Source: Micrococcaceae bacterium Sec5.8 (lineage in GTDB: Bacteria; Actinomycetota; Actinomycetes; Actinomycetales; Micrococcaceae). Taken from it: a DNA stretch of 64,000 bases. Made by a program: the position numbers and the translations under genes. Below are positions 42,902-52,729 of this stretch, piece after piece. The notes below the pieces were generated by a model. The model had not been told where the DNA came from and did not search any database. It saw nothing but the letters and a program-made list of their open reading frames with translations. The stretch is taken from assembly GCA_039636775.1 (NCBI GenBank), contig CP143429.1, forward strand, positions 372,001 through 436,000, given 5' to 3'. Within the stretch, counting starts at the first letter, position 1. Each line of letters begins with the position of its first letter.

Positions 42902-44227
42902 GTGAAAATTCGTACCCTTGCCGCTACCGCCGCTATCGCGGCGCTGGCGCTGACAACAACCGCCTGCAGTGGCAGCAGCTCTTCGTCCTCCTCCTCGTCG
43001 GGGTCGGATGCGTCCGGCTCGGGCGCAACGCTCACCTACTGGGCCAGCAACCAGGGCACCAGCCTCGACAACGACAAGCAGGTCCTGACGCCGCAGCTGG
43101 AGAACTTCACCAAACAGACCGGGATCAAGGTCAACCTGGAAGTCATCGGCTGGAACGACCTGCAGACCCGCATCCAGACCGCCGTCACCTCCGGCCAGGC
43201 GCCCGACGTCGTCAACATCGGCAACACGTGGGCGGCATCCCTGCAGTCCACCGGGGCGTTCATGCCCTTCGACGATGCCGCATTCAAAGCCATCGGCGGC
43301 AAGGACAAGTTCGTCAAGACCGCCATGGACACCGGCGGGGTCGCCGGCCAGGATCCGACGTCGGTTCCCGTCTATGGACTGGCCTACGGGCTGTACTACA
43401 ACAAGGCCATGTTCGCGGAGGCCGGCCTGACGCCCCCCAATAACTGGGAGGACCTGGTCACGGACGCCCAGAAGCTCACCAGCGGGGACAAATACGGTCT
43501 CGCGCTGGCTGCCGGCAGCTACACCGAGAGTGCCCACTTCGCCTTCATCAATGCGGCCCAGAACGGCGCGGACCTCTTTGATAACGAAGGCAAACCGACC
43601 TTCTCCTCCGACGGCGTGGTCAAGGGAATCGAGCGGTATCTCGACCTGATGCAGAAGGACAAGGTCGTCAACGTCGCCAACGCCCAGTACGACAACGGAA
43701 CCAAGGCAGTCAACGACTTTGCCACCGGCAAGGTGGCCATGATCCTGAACCAGAACAATGCCGACAACTCGATCGTCGCCAACGGCATGACCAGTGACAA
43801 ATACGGCGTTGTTCCGTTCCCGGCACCCGCGGACGCCAAGTCCCAGATCGCCAGCCACGTCGCCGGCATCAACCTGTCCATCTTCAAGAACACGAAGAAC
43901 AAGGACGCCGCCTTGAAGTTCGTGAACTTCATGACCAGCCCGGAGACGCAGACCGCCCTCGACAAGCCGTTCTCGGCCCTGCCGGTACTCCAGGACGCCA
44001 CCCCGAACTTCACCGACAACGCCGAAGAAGCGAAGATCTTCTCGGACATCTACGCCAACAAGTCCAAGCCGCTTCCCCTGGTGCCTGCCGAGGACCAGTT
44101 CGAAAGCACCGTGGGCAAGGCGATGAACCAGATGTTCGCCAAGATTGCCTCCGGTGGAAACGTCAGCACTGACGACATCCGCACCGCGATGAAGACGGCT
44201 GAGCAGCAGGTCGCAGCCGCCGGCTAA
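42902..44227 (+). CDS. sugar ABC transporter substrate-binding lipoprotein
   Basis: This 441-aa protein has a lipoprotein signal ending LTTTAC (Cys22), a poly-Ser linker (nine Ser in a row) and a type-1 extracellular solute-binding domain. Visible features are LTYWASNQGTSLDNDKQVL, DVVNIGNTWAASLQSTGAF, VYGLAYGLYYNKAMFAEAGL and FVNFMTSPETQTAL. It captures a carbohydrate, probably the glycoside or anhydrosugar processed by the divergent operon, and delivers it to the permeases at 44299 and 45266. GTG start with AAGGAAG upstream. Confidence 0.93.
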   Translation: MKIRTLAATAAIAALALTTTACSGSSSSSSSSSGSDASGSGATLTYWASNQGTSLDNDKQVLTPQLENFTKQTGIKVNLEVIGWNDLQTRIQTAVTSGQAPDVVNIGNTWAASLQSTGAFMPFDDAAFKAIGGKDKFVKTAMDTGGVAGQDPTSVPVYGLAYGLYYNKAMFAEAGLTPPNNWEDLVTDAQKLTSGDKYGLALAAGSYTESAHFAFINAAQNGADLFDNEGKPTFSSDGVVKGIERYLDLMQKDKVVNVANAQYDNGTKAVNDFATGKVAMILNQNNADNSIVANGMTSDKYGVVPFPAPADAKSQIASHVAGINLSIFKNTKNKDAALKFVNFMTSPETQTALDKPFSALPVLQDATPNFTDNAEEAKIFSDIYANKSKPLPLVPAEDQFESTVGKAMNQMFAKIASGGNVSTDDIRTAMKTAEQQVAAAG

Positions 44228-44298
44228 CCACCCCGGGTGGTGCCGGCACGCCCGGCACCACCTTCCCGGCCGCCCGCACCCAAAGAAAGGTCAGTCCC

Positions 44299-45273
44299 GT
44301 GGCTGCTGCAACGGCACCCCCCCTCGCCACCGAAGCCCCGCCGAAGTCCGAGCCCAAACAGCGCAAGCCCCGCCCGTCCGGCTGGTGGCTTCCCTACGCC
44401 CTGCTGGCGCCGGCCATAGTCTTCGAACTGGTCATCCACGTCATCCCCATGGTGACGGGCATCTGGATGAGTTTCCTGAAATTGACCAAGGCCTATATCT
44501 CCAATTGGGGCAACGCCCCCGTCACCGGATTAAAGAACTACCAGGTCGCCCTGGACTTCAATGGCGCCGTCGGAGCGGCCCTGCTCCAGTCCTTCCTGGT
44601 CACCTGTGCCTTCACTGTCCTGGTGGTGGGCATCTCCTGGACCCTCGGCATGGCGGCCGCCGTCGCCCTGCAAGGCAAATTCCGTGGCCAGGGCTTGTTC
44701 CGCACACTCTTCCTGGTTCCCTACGCCCTGCCCATGTACGCCGGCATCATCGCCTGGAAGTTCATGCTGCAAAAGGACACCGGGGCGGTCAACCACTTCC
44801 TCTTCGACAACCTCCATCTCTCCGGGGATAAGCCGTTCTGGCTGATCGGCGACAACTCCTTCGTCGCCGTCGTCGTGGTCGCCATCTGGCGGCTCTGGCC
44901 CTTCGCCTTCCTGATGCTGATGGCCGGACTCCAGTCCATTCCCACCGACGTTTACGAAGCGTCCGCCGTAGACGGGGCCAAGCCTTTCCGGCAGTGGCGC
45001 TCCATCACGCTGCCGATGGTCCGGCCGGTGAACATGGTGCTGCTCCTGGTCATGTTCCTGTGGACGTTCAACGACTTCAACACACCCTTCGTGCTCTTCG
45101 GCAACGCCCAGCCGCCGGCCGGGGACCTGATCTCCTTCCACATCTACAACGCCTCGTTCCTCACTTGGAACTTCGGCTCAGGCGCTGCCATGTCCGTGCT
45201 GCTGCTGCTTTTCCTGCTGTTGGTCAGCGGCATCTACCTGCTTGTTTTGAACCGGAGGTCCCAGCGTGCGTGA
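44299..45273 (+). CDS. sugar ABC transporter permease (first, MalF-like)
   Basis: This 324-aa membrane protein has a polar N-terminus (ATAPPLATEAPPKSEPKQRK) and six membrane helices beginning WWLPYALLAPAIVFELVIHV. The EAA loop is YEASAVDGAKPFRQWRSITL, with the Gly of EAA---G, that contacts the ATPase. GTG start behind AAGAAAGG. It overlaps the second permease gene by eight bases. No ATPase gene is in the cluster, so a shared MsiK-type ATPase encoded elsewhere probably drives it. Confidence 0.93.
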   Translation: MAAATAPPLATEAPPKSEPKQRKPRPSGWWLPYALLAPAIVFELVIHVIPMVTGIWMSFLKLTKAYISNWGNAPVTGLKNYQVALDFNGAVGAALLQSFLVTCAFTVLVVGISWTLGMAAAVALQGKFRGQGLFRTLFLVPYALPMYAGIIAWKFMLQKDTGAVNHFLFDNLHLSGDKPFWLIGDNSFVAVVVVAIWRLWPFAFLMLMAGLQSIPTDVYEASAVDGAKPFRQWRSITLPMVRPVNMVLLLVMFLWTFNDFNTPFVLFGNAQPPAGDLISFHIYNASFLTWNFGSGAAMSVLLLLFLLLVSGIYLLVLNRRSQRA

Positions 45274-46105
45274 AACCAACGGATCCAAGGTTTTCCGGGC
45301 CATCGTCGTTTCACTGCTGACCGTGTTCACGGTGGTCCCCGTCTACGTCATGGTTACCTCAGCGATGAAACCACTCTCCGATGTCCAGGGCGCCTTCACG
45401 TGGTGGCCGACCACGGTGACGATGGCTCCCTTCATCGACATGTGGAAAACCGTGCCGCTGGCGTCCTACTTCGTCAACAGCGTGATCGTGGCCGGCGCCG
45501 CGACCGTCCTGAGCCTGATCATCGCTGTCTTCGCCGCCTACGCGATCTCCCGCTACCGTTTCCGGGGCCGGTCCATCTTCTCCACCACGGTGCTGTCAAC
45601 GCAGATGTTCCCCGGTGTGCTCTTCCTCCTGCCGCTGTTCCTGATCTTCGTGAACATCAACTCCACCCTCGGCATCCAGCTTGTCGGCACCCGCGCCGGC
45701 CTGGTCATCACGTACCTGACGTTCTCCCTGCCGTTTTCCATCTGGATGCTGGCCGGTTACTTGGACGGCATCCCGCGGGACCTGGACGAGGCCGCCAAAG
45801 TGGACGGGTGCGGACCGATGGGAGCTCTCTGGCGGGTGGTGCTTCCAGCCGCCCGGCCCGGGCTGGTGGCCGTCGCGATCTACAGCTTCATGACCTCCTG
45901 GGGCGAAGTGCTCTTCGCTTCCGTCATGACCACGGATGCCAACCGGACGTTGGCGGTGGGCCTGCAGCTGTACTCCACCCAGACCAACGTCTACTGGAAC
46001 CAGATCATGGCCGCCTCGCTCGTGGTCAGCGTTCCGGTGGTCGTCGGCTTCCTGCTGCTGCAGCGCAACTTCGTCGCCGGTCTCACCGCCGGCGCCGTCA
46101 AATAG
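45266..46105 (+). CDS. sugar ABC transporter permease (second, MalG-like)
   Basis: This 279-aa protein has six helices and the EAA loop DEAAKVDGCGPMGALWRVVL. The N-terminal part reads FRAIVVSLLTVFTVVPVYVM, and the periplasmic segment follows (MKPLSDVQGAFTWWPTTVT). GTG start overlaps the upstream gene by eight bases. It ends the ABC operon; no terminator stem is evident before the next gene. Confidence 0.93.
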   Translation: MRETNGSKVFRAIVVSLLTVFTVVPVYVMVTSAMKPLSDVQGAFTWWPTTVTMAPFIDMWKTVPLASYFVNSVIVAGAATVLSLIIAVFAAYAISRYRFRGRSIFSTTVLSTQMFPGVLFLLPLFLIFVNINSTLGIQLVGTRAGLVITYLTFSLPFSIWMLAGYLDGIPRDLDEAAKVDGCGPMGALWRVVLPAARPGLVAVAIYSFMTSWGEVLFASVMTTDANRTLAVGLQLYSTQTNVYWNQIMAASLVVSVPVVVGFLLLQRNFVAGLTAGAVK

Positions 46106-46274
46106 GGGCCGTCAGGCAGCGCGTGGCTCCGGCCGGAGACGCCCGGTCCCGAACCCCTGGGCGCCTCCGGGCGGAGCCGCTTATGATGTCACCTTCCTGC
46201 GGTGGCGGCGGGCCCGTGATAGCAATAGAACTGATGAATTCCTATTTCTGCCTGACGGCCGGGCCGCGGCACCC

Positions 46275-47468
46275 ATGAGTTCAAATGTCCTCGCCAAGGT
46301 GCCGCGCAGCTGGATCCTTCTGGCCGCCATCGGCTTGATCGCCCTGAACATGCGTGGCCCGTTCGTGGCTGTGGCCCCGGTGGTGGGCCTCATGCAGCAG
46401 GAACTTGGCTTTTCGCCGGTGGAGTTGGGTCTCCTGACCGGGATCCCGGTGCTCTGCTTTGCCCTCGCCTCACCGCTGGCCTCGCTGACTGGACGCAAAC
46501 TCGGCGCGGAAGTCGCGATCAGCCTCACGCTGCTGGGTGTCCTGCTGGGCGTGGTGGTGCGGTCGGCGGGCAACGGCGCCGTGGTGATGCTCGGCACGGT
46601 GATGCTCGGCGTCGCCATCACCATCGGCAATATCGCCGTACCGCTGATCATCCGGCGAGACTTCGCCCCGGCGCGGCAGGGCACAGCCATGGGCATCTAC
46701 ACCGCAGCCCTGAACGTCGGGTCCTTTATTACCGCCATGGTGATGGCTCCGTTGGCCGCGCTGCTCGGGTGGCGGCTTGCCCTGGCTTCCTGCGGTCTCT
46801 TCGCCGTCGCGGCCCTGCTGGCCTGCGCGCTCGCGTTCGGCGGCCGCGCGTTCCGCCCAGACCCCGTCCCGGCACCGGAGCCCGCACCTGCGGGGGTCAA
46901 ACCGGCGTCGCGGTGGATCACCGTGGGGCTGACCGCAGGCTTCGCCGGCCAGGCGTTCTCTTACTACGGCGTCACGGCATGGCTGCCCAGCATCCTCGCG
47001 GACACGCTCGGCATGACGGCTGCGGGGGCGGGCGCCGGGTCCTCGCTGTTTCAGATCTTCGCCATCGTGGGCGGGCTGGGCGTTCCCCTCGCGGCCCGGT
47101 TCGCCAGCACGACGGCGGTCGGGCTCACCTTGGGGCTCCTGTGGGTAACCGTGCCGGCAGGCCTGCTCCTGGCGCCCGGGCTGTGGTGGCTGTGGTCCGC
47201 GCTGGGCGGCGTTGCCCAGGGCGGTGGCATCACCTTGATTTTCATCGCCATCATCCGGCTGGCCCGCGACCAGGCCTCGGCCGGCCGGATGTCCGCCGTC
47301 GTGCAGGGTGTCGGCTACTCCTTCGGCGCCCTGGCGCCGACCCTGCTGGGTTATGTGAACGGGACCTCAGGATCCTGGACGGGGCCGTTGCTGATGGTGC
47401 TCGGCTCGGTGGCGATGTTCATCCTCGGCACCGCACTGTCCCTCCGGCACGTTCCCAAACCGCACTGA
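46275..47468 (+). CDS. MFS transporter, CynX/NimT-like
   Basis: This 397-aa protein has about 12 membrane helices. It begins MSSNVLAKVPRSWILLAAIG, with LNMRGPFVAVAPVVGLM and the loop LTGRKLGAEVAI typical of the CynX/NimT (cyanate or 2-nitroimidazole) branch. The upstream 170 bases are not coding. The substrate is unknown; a role in export of small organic compounds is possible. A strong hairpin follows. Confidence 0.85.
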   Translation: MSSNVLAKVPRSWILLAAIGLIALNMRGPFVAVAPVVGLMQQELGFSPVELGLLTGIPVLCFALASPLASLTGRKLGAEVAISLTLLGVLLGVVVRSAGNGAVVMLGTVMLGVAITIGNIAVPLIIRRDFAPARQGTAMGIYTAALNVGSFITAMVMAPLAALLGWRLALASCGLFAVAALLACALAFGGRAFRPDPVPAPEPAPAGVKPASRWITVGLTAGFAGQAFSYYGVTAWLPSILADTLGMTAAGAGAGSSLFQIFAIVGGLGVPLAARFASTTAVGLTLGLLWVTVPAGLLLAPGLWWLWSALGGVAQGGGITLIFIAIIRLARDQASAGRMSAVVQGVGYSFGALAPTLLGYVNGTSGSWTGPLLMVLGSVAMFILGTALSLRHVPKPH

Positions 47469-47495
47469 TCTGTCTCTTCGTCCGCGCCGGGGGAA

Positions 47496-47536
47496 CAGCT
47501 GAGGCCCATGTTCACTGCGAACATGGGCCTTAGCTG
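47496..47536. terminator. long hairpin between MFS gene and aceB
   Basis: Arms 47496-47513 and 47519-47536 pair over 18 positions with one mismatch (12 perfect inner pairs AGGCCCATGTTC) around ACTGC. It separates two convergent genes, so it probably terminates both. Confidence 0.8.
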
Positions 47537-47674
47537 ATACCTCGACGCCGTTGTCGAGTCCCCGAGGGGTCTTCCGTCGCTGGACCGCCGCCCCGGATCT
47601 CGGGGGTGCCTGTTGCGAAGGGCGTGGCGGCCCAGCAGACGGAAATCTGCGCCTTCCGGTGGTCCCGGCAGGCC

Positions 47675-49336
47675 CTAGGCGGTGATGAGCTTCGGATCCT
47701 CGGTGGGGAGGTCGCCGTCGCGCGCTTCATGCAGGAACCGGTCGTAAGCCGGAAGCGTCAGGAAGTCCGGGAACGCCGGGGTGAGCGTCACTTCCTCGAA
47801 GATGTCCCGGGCATCGGCAAAGCGGTCGCCTTCGAAACGCTCGAGCTTCGCGAACTCCTCGTCCAGCATGTCCTCGACCCCTTCGCGGGTGACGACGTCG
47901 CCGGCATCCGTGACCGCGCGGGAGAAGATCCACTGCCACAGCTGCGAGCGGGAGATTTCCGCGGTGGCGGCGTCCTCCATCAGGTTATGGATGGCGACGG
48001 CGCCGTTGCCGCGCAGCCAGGACTCGATGTAGCGGATGCCGACCTCGATGTTGTTCCGGATGCCCTGCTCTGTGATGGTGCCGGTGGTGGCGGCGATGTC
48101 GAGCAGTGCGCGGTCATCCGGGGTGACGTCCTCGCGGAGCCGGTCCAGTTGGTTGGGACGGTCGCCGAGGACGCCGTCGAACACTTCCCGGCATACGGGC
48201 ACCAGGTCCGGGTGGGCCACCCACGAGCCGTCGAAACCGTCGCCGGCCTCGCGGGTCTTGTCGGCGCGGACCTTCTCGATGGCGATCGCGTTGGCTTCGG
48301 CGTCCTTGCGGTTGGGGACGGCGGCTGCCATGCCGCCGATCGCCATGGCTCCGCGATTATGGCAGGCCCGGACCAGCTGTTCGGTGTAGGCGCGCATGAA
48401 CGGCTGGGTCATGGTCACCTGGCTGCGGTCCGGCAGGACGAAGCGGGGACCGCGGGTGCGGAAGTTCTTGATCAGCGAGAAGATGTAGTCCCAGCGGCCG
48501 GCGTTCAGGCCCGCGGCGTGGTCCTTGAGTTCGAAGAGGATCTCCTCCATCTCGAACGCGGCCGTGATGGTCTCGATCAGCACCGTGGCGCGGATGGTGC
48601 CCTGCGGAATGCCCAGCAGGTCCTGGGCGAGGACGAAGATGTCATTCCACAGGCGCGCCTCGAGGTGGTTCTCGATCTTCGGCAGGTAGAAGTACGGTCC
48701 CTTGCCCTGGGAGATCAGGCGGCGGGCGTTGTGGAAGAAGTACAAGCCGAAGTCCACGATGCCGCCGGCGACGGGGGTGCCGTCGATGAGCATGTGCTTT
48801 TCGGGCAGGTGCCAGCCACGGGGCCGGACCACCATGGTGGGCAGGTCCTCGGCGGCGCGGAGCTTGTACTCCTTGCCTTCCGGGGACGTGAAGTCGATCC
48901 GGCGTTCCAGCGCGTCGCTGAGATTGAGCTGGCCCTGGATGACGTTGCGCCACGACGGAGTGGAGGAGTCCTCCATGTCCGCGAGCCACACCTTGGCGCC
49001 GGAGTTCAGCGCGTTGATGGTCATTTTCTTGTCCACCGGGCCGGTGATCTCGACGCGGCGGTCTTCCAGCCCCGGTGCCGGCGGAGCGACGCGCCAGGCC
49101 GGATCATTGCGGACGGACTCGGTTTCGCGGAGAAACCGCGGGTCCTGGCCCTTGGCGATCTGCTGGCGGCGTTCCTGCCGGGCCTGCAGCAGCTCCAGCC
49201 GACGGGCCGCCGTCGCCTTGTGCAGTTTGGCCACAAACGCGAGTGCGTCGGGGGTCAAGACTTCGCTCTGCCGGCAGATCGGCTGGGCGGTCATCGTGAC
49301 CCCGTTGATGGTGAAGTTGTCAGTGAAGCTGTTCAT
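47675..49336 (-). CDS. aceB: malate synthase A
   Basis: This 553-aa enzyme condenses acetyl-CoA and glyoxylate to malate, the second step of the glyoxylate shunt. Length and motifs ([71 protein letters not shown]) fit the MSA isoform. AAGGAG eight bases before the ATG at 49336 sets the start. It lies downstream of aceA on the same strand with a long inverted repeat between them. Confidence 0.97.
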   Translation of the reverse strand: MNSFTDNFTINGVTMTAQPICRQSEVLTPDALAFVAKLHKATAARRLELLQARQERRQQIAKGQDPRFLRETESVRNDPAWRVAPPAPGLEDRRVEITGPVDKKMTINALNSGAKVWLADMEDSSTPSWRNVIQGQLNLSDALERRIDFTSPEGKEYKLRAAEDLPTMVVRPRGWHLPEKHMLIDGTPVAGGIVDFGLYFFHNARRLISQGKGPYFYLPKIENHLEARLWNDIFVLAQDLLGIPQGTIRATVLIETITAAFEMEEILFELKDHAAGLNAGRWDYIFSLIKNFRTRGPRFVLPDRSQVTMTQPFMRAYTEQLVRACHNRGAMAIGGMAAAVPNRKDAEANAIAIEKVRADKTREAGDGFDGSWVAHPDLVPVCREVFDGVLGDRPNQLDRLREDVTPDDRALLDIAATTGTITEQGIRNNIEVGIRYIESWLRGNGAVAIHNLMEDAATAEISRSQLWQWIFSRAVTDAGDVVTREGVEDMLDEEFAKLERFEGDRFADARDIFEEVTLTPAFPDFLTLPAYDRFLHEARDGDLPTEDPKLITA

Positions 49337-49359
49337 GGGAGTTGCTCCTTGAATGTCCG

Positions 49360-49424
49360 CCGTTGCCCTATCACTTTTAGTCTCCAACGAAGGTCGAGGG
49401 GGACCAAAAGTGATAGGGCAACGG
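49360..49424. repeat. 19-bp perfect inverted repeat between aceA and aceB
   Basis: Arms 49360-49378 (CCGTTGCCCTATCACTTTT) and 49406-49424 are exact complements across a 27-base loop. It follows aceA by 18 bases and precedes the aceB ribosome site by about 20. It may be an attenuator or processing stem that sets aceA above aceB, or paired protein sites. Its arm ends in TTTT on one side. Confidence 0.85.
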
Positions 49425-49441
49425 GCGGGAAAAGCTGGGGA

Positions 49442-50773
49442 TTAGTGGAACTGGCCTTCTTCGGTGGATCCCACCAGAGCCAGGGTGGATGCGTTCGGGT
49501 TGAGCGCAGTTGCGATTGCGTCAAAGTAGCCGGTGCCGACTTCGCGCTGGTGCTTAGTCGCGGTGTAGCCGCGGGACTCGGAGGCGAATTCCTTCTCCTG
49601 GAGCTCGACGTAGGCGCTCATCCCTTCACGGGCGTAGCCGTGGGCGAGGTCGAACATCGAGTAGTTCAGGGCGTGGAAGCCGGCCAGGGTGATGAACTGG
49701 AAGGTGAAGCCCATGGCGCCGAGTTCGCGCTGGAACTTGGCGATCGTGGCGTCGTCGAGGTGCTTCTTCCAGTTGAACGACGGGGAGCAGTTGTAGGAGA
49801 GCATCTGGTCCGGGAAGTCGGCCTTGACGGCTTCGGCGAACTTGCGGGCCAGCTCCAGGTCCGGGGTGCCCGTCTCCATCCAGATGAGGTCCGAATACGG
49901 TGCGTAGGCCTTGGCACGGGCGATGCAGGGTTCGATCCCGTTGCGGACCTTGTAGAAGCCCTCCGGGGTGCGGACCGGCTGTCCGCCTTCGCGGAGGATG
50001 AATTCCTGGTCGCGGGGATCGACGTCGGACGTGATGAGGGTGGCAGCCTCGGCGTCGGTGCGGGCGATGATGACGGACGGAGTGCCCGCGACGTCGGCAG
50101 CCAGACGGGCGGCGTTCAGGGTGCGGACGTGCTGCTGGCTGGGAATCAGAACCTTGCCGCCGAGGTGGCCGCATTTTTTCTCCGAGGCGAGCTGGTCCTC
50201 CCAGTGCACGCCCGAGGCGCCGGCCTGGATCATGGATTTCATGAGCTCGTACGCGTTGAGCGGGCCACCGAAGCCGGCCTCGGCGTCGGCGACGATCGGG
50301 ACCATCCAGTCCTCGACGGTCTGGACGCCTTCGGAGAACTCGATCTGGTCCGCGCGGAGCAGGGCGTTGTTGATGCGGCGGACCACGGTCGGGACCGAGT
50401 TGGCCGGGTACAGGGACTGGTCCGGGTAGGTGTGTCCGGAGTTGTTGGCGTCGGCGGCAACCTGCCAGCCGGAGAGGTAGATGGCGCGGAGCCCGGCTTT
50501 GACCTGCTGCACGGCCTGGTTGCCGGTCAGCGCGCCCAGGGCGTTGGTGTACGTGCCCTCCTTATGCTCGCCGGTCAGCTGCTCCCACAGCTTCTCGGAG
50601 CCACGGCGGGCCAGGGTGTGCTCCTCGGAGACGCGGCCGCGGAGGCGGATGACGTCGGAGGCCGTGTAGTCCCGGGTGACACCTTCCCAGCGCGGGTTGG
50701 CAGTCCACTCGAGCTCCAGGGCTGTGGCCTGCTGTTCGGGCGTCTGCTGGGTGGGCTCAAATGCTGCAGTCAT
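49442..50773 (-). CDS. aceA: isocitrate lyase
   Basis: This 443-aa enzyme splits isocitrate to glyoxylate and succinate. The catalytic loop [20 protein letters not shown] (with the KKCGH signature) and [20 protein letters not shown] are clear. It is transcribed on the minus strand, divergent from the RamB-like regulator gene at 50942, with a 168-base gap that should hold both promoters. In Corynebacterium RamB represses aceA without acetate, and the same logic is likely. Confidence 0.98.
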   Translation of the reverse strand: MTAAFEPTQQTPEQQATALELEWTANPRWEGVTRDYTASDVIRLRGRVSEEHTLARRGSEKLWEQLTGEHKEGTYTNALGALTGNQAVQQVKAGLRAIYLSGWQVAADANNSGHTYPDQSLYPANSVPTVVRRINNALLRADQIEFSEGVQTVEDWMVPIVADAEAGFGGPLNAYELMKSMIQAGASGVHWEDQLASEKKCGHLGGKVLIPSQQHVRTLNAARLAADVAGTPSVIIARTDAEAATLITSDVDPRDQEFILREGGQPVRTPEGFYKVRNGIEPCIARAKAYAPYSDLIWMETGTPDLELARKFAEAVKADFPDQMLSYNCSPSFNWKKHLDDATIAKFQRELGAMGFTFQFITLAGFHALNYSMFDLAHGYAREGMSAYVELQEKEFASESRGYTATKHQREVGTGYFDAIATALNPNASTLALVGSTEEGQFH

Positions 50774-50915
50774 CTTTGTCTCCTTGGTGGGGTCCGGGGC
50801 CGGCTGGCTGCTTCCTCGCAGTGGTGCTGGCTGGTCCGGAGCGGTGTAACTTTTCCGTAAGACCTACTTTTCTGTACTTTCAAGCAGCTTTCTAGACCAA
50901 AAGTCTGGAAAGAAA

Positions 50916-50946
50916 TGCACTTCTTCGCGTATTCTGAAGAAATGCA
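50916..50946. promoter_or_regulatory. inverted repeat at the start of the RamB-like gene
   Basis: TGCACTTCTTC (50916-50926) and GAAGAAATGCA (50936-50946) are complements with one mismatch around a 9-base spacer. It covers the ATG at 50942 and lies between the regulator and aceA. TATTCT at 50930-50935 is a possible -10 giving an almost leaderless transcript. It may be an autoregulatory site. Confidence 0.5.
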
Positions 50947-52426
50947 TCCCGCCAGCTGGAACCGCCCCGCGTCCGCCACCTCCTCGCCCGCGGTTCCGGA
51001 GGTGGACGTCATTAGCATGGGCCGCCGGGTCCGCCACCTCCGCAAGGCCGCCGGGCTCACGCTCGATGACTTAAGCGCCACGGTGGGTACCGCCCCCAGC
51101 CAGCTGAGCCTGATCGAGAACGGCAAACGCGAGCCCAAGCTCGGGCTGCTCCAGCAGCTCGCGGCGGCGCTCGGCGTCAGCATCGACGAGTTGCTCGGCG
51201 CGGAACCGCCCAACCGGCGCGCGGCCCTGGAGATTGAGCTGGAACGCTACCAGCGCAGTCCCATCTACGAGTCCTTGAAGCTCCCCACGATCCGCATCAG
51301 CTCACGGCTGCCGATGGATGTGCTGGAGTCGATGGTGGGGTTGCAGCACGAGCTGGAGCGCCGGCTCAACGAGCAGGTGGCGACGCCGGAAGAAGCCCGC
51401 CGTGCAAACGGCGAATTGCGCGCCATGATGCGGCAGCGCAATAACTACTTCCCGGAATATGAGGCGGAGGCGCAAAAGGTCCTCGCGTCGGTGGGCCACA
51501 CCAGCGGTCCGCTGTCCCACCACGTCATTGCGGACATCGCCGGGCACCTCGGATTCAGCCTGCACCACGTGGGTGACCTGCCGCATTCCACCCGCTCGGT
51601 GACGGATCTGAAGAACCGCCGTATTTATCTCACCCAGAACGCGCGCAGCGACCACGACCCGCGGTCCGTGCTTCTGCAGGCGCTGGGCCACTACGTTTTG
51701 GGCCACCAGACTCCCACGAACTACGGGGATTTCCTGATGCAGCGGGTGGCTACGAATTACTTCGCGGCAGCGCTCTTGTTGCCGGAGCACGCCACCGTGG
51801 AGTTCCTGCAAAAGGCAAAACAAGCCAAGGAAATCGCGGTGGAGGATATCCGGGACGCCTTCGCCGTGTCGTACGAGACCGCAGCGCACCGCTTTACCAA
51901 CCTCGCCACGGAGCACTTGGATATCCGCACGCACTTCCAGAAGACGCACAAGAGCGGCATCATTTACAAGGCCTACGAGAATGACGGCGTGACATTCCCG
52001 CAGGATCACACCGGCGCCATTGAGGGACAGCCGTCGTGCAAGAACTGGACCTCCCGCATGGTGTTCGACGTGCCGGACAAGTTCAGTGCCTACAACCAGT
52101 ACACCGACACGCCGGCCGGGACCTTCTGGTGCACGGCCCGGACGGAGCGCTCCGCGAACGGGGAGTTTTCCCTGTCCGTTGGCGTCCCCTACGCCCAGGT
52201 GAAATGGTTCCGGGGCCGTGACACAACGGAGCGGTCCAAGTCCACCTGCCCGGACGAGAGCTGTTGCAGGCGACCGCCCGCAGCCCTGACATCCGAGTGG
52301 GCCGGCAACGCCTGGCCTTCGGCCCGGGCCCACTCCCACCTTCTCGCCGCGATGCCGCCGGGCGCTTTCCCCGGCGTGGACGAGACCGAGGTCTATTCGT
52401 TCCTGCAGGCACACTCGGGGAGCTGA
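50942..52426 (+). CDS. ramB: RamB/ScfR-family acetate-metabolism regulator
   Basis: This 494-aa protein has an N-terminal XRE helix-turn-helix (RRVRHLRKAAGLTLDDLSAT, then APSQLSLIENGKREPKLGLL). The middle resembles an IrrE/ImmA-type peptidase with ALGHYVLGH. The C-terminal short-chain fatty-acyl regulator domain holds SPEACGN-like Cys-rich part CPDESCCRRPP. This architecture is that of RamB (and PrpC-like ScfR) regulators of the glyoxylate shunt. ATG at 50942 is chosen over ATG 50915 because the inverted repeat and possible -10 lie between them; nine extra residues result from the other. It is divergent from aceA. Confidence 0.88.
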   Translation: MHPASWNRPASATSSPAVPEVDVISMGRRVRHLRKAAGLTLDDLSATVGTAPSQLSLIENGKREPKLGLLQQLAAALGVSIDELLGAEPPNRRAALEIELERYQRSPIYESLKLPTIRISSRLPMDVLESMVGLQHELERRLNEQVATPEEARRANGELRAMMRQRNNYFPEYEAEAQKVLASVGHTSGPLSHHVIADIAGHLGFSLHHVGDLPHSTRSVTDLKNRRIYLTQNARSDHDPRSVLLQALGHYVLGHQTPTNYGDFLMQRVATNYFAAALLLPEHATVEFLQKAKQAKEIAVEDIRDAFAVSYETAAHRFTNLATEHLDIRTHFQKTHKSGIIYKAYENDGVTFPQDHTGAIEGQPSCKNWTSRMVFDVPDKFSAYNQYTDTPAGTFWCTARTERSANGEFSLSVGVPYAQVKWFRGRDTTERSKSTCPDESCCRRPPAALTSEWAGNAWPSARAHSHLLAAMPPGAFPGVDETEVYSFLQAHSGS

Positions 52427-52729
52427 TTTGGGCGCGCGGTGCCACCCGGCTCCGTAGGCCGGGCAAGTCAGCTGCACCGGACCGGACCAGCCGGGTCGGG
52501 GTGGATGCCAATGACTCGCAGAGTGCCTACATGGCAGCAACATGGTCCGCGGCCGACTATGGCTTCACCGAGCCGGCAGCCGGCACATAAACCTCTGGCT
52601 CTCACGGCCTGGGCGCTGTCACAACATGGCCGTGGACGGGGTGCGGCCGGAACTGGAAGCGCCGGCCGGCGGGCAGACTATATATTGGCCAGTGACAGCT
52701 CATCGATCCACCCCGCGGGAGCGTGCACT
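52427..52729 (+). promoter_or_regulatory. intergenic region before poxB
   Basis: No gene is supported in these ~300 bases, which are GC-rich and have only short shadow frames. A TATATAT-like run at about 52678-52686 (ACTATATATTGG) is the best -10 candidate, giving a 5' leader near 40 bases, with no clear -35. GGGAG about ten bases before 52730 is the ribosome site. Confidence 0.4.

Noticed and set aside
47606..50860. Very long plus-strand open frame (over 1000 codons) antisense to aceB and aceA
   Set aside because: It is a shadow produced by strong third-position GC in the two minus-strand enzymes; it has no ribosome site at its start and no protein pattern.
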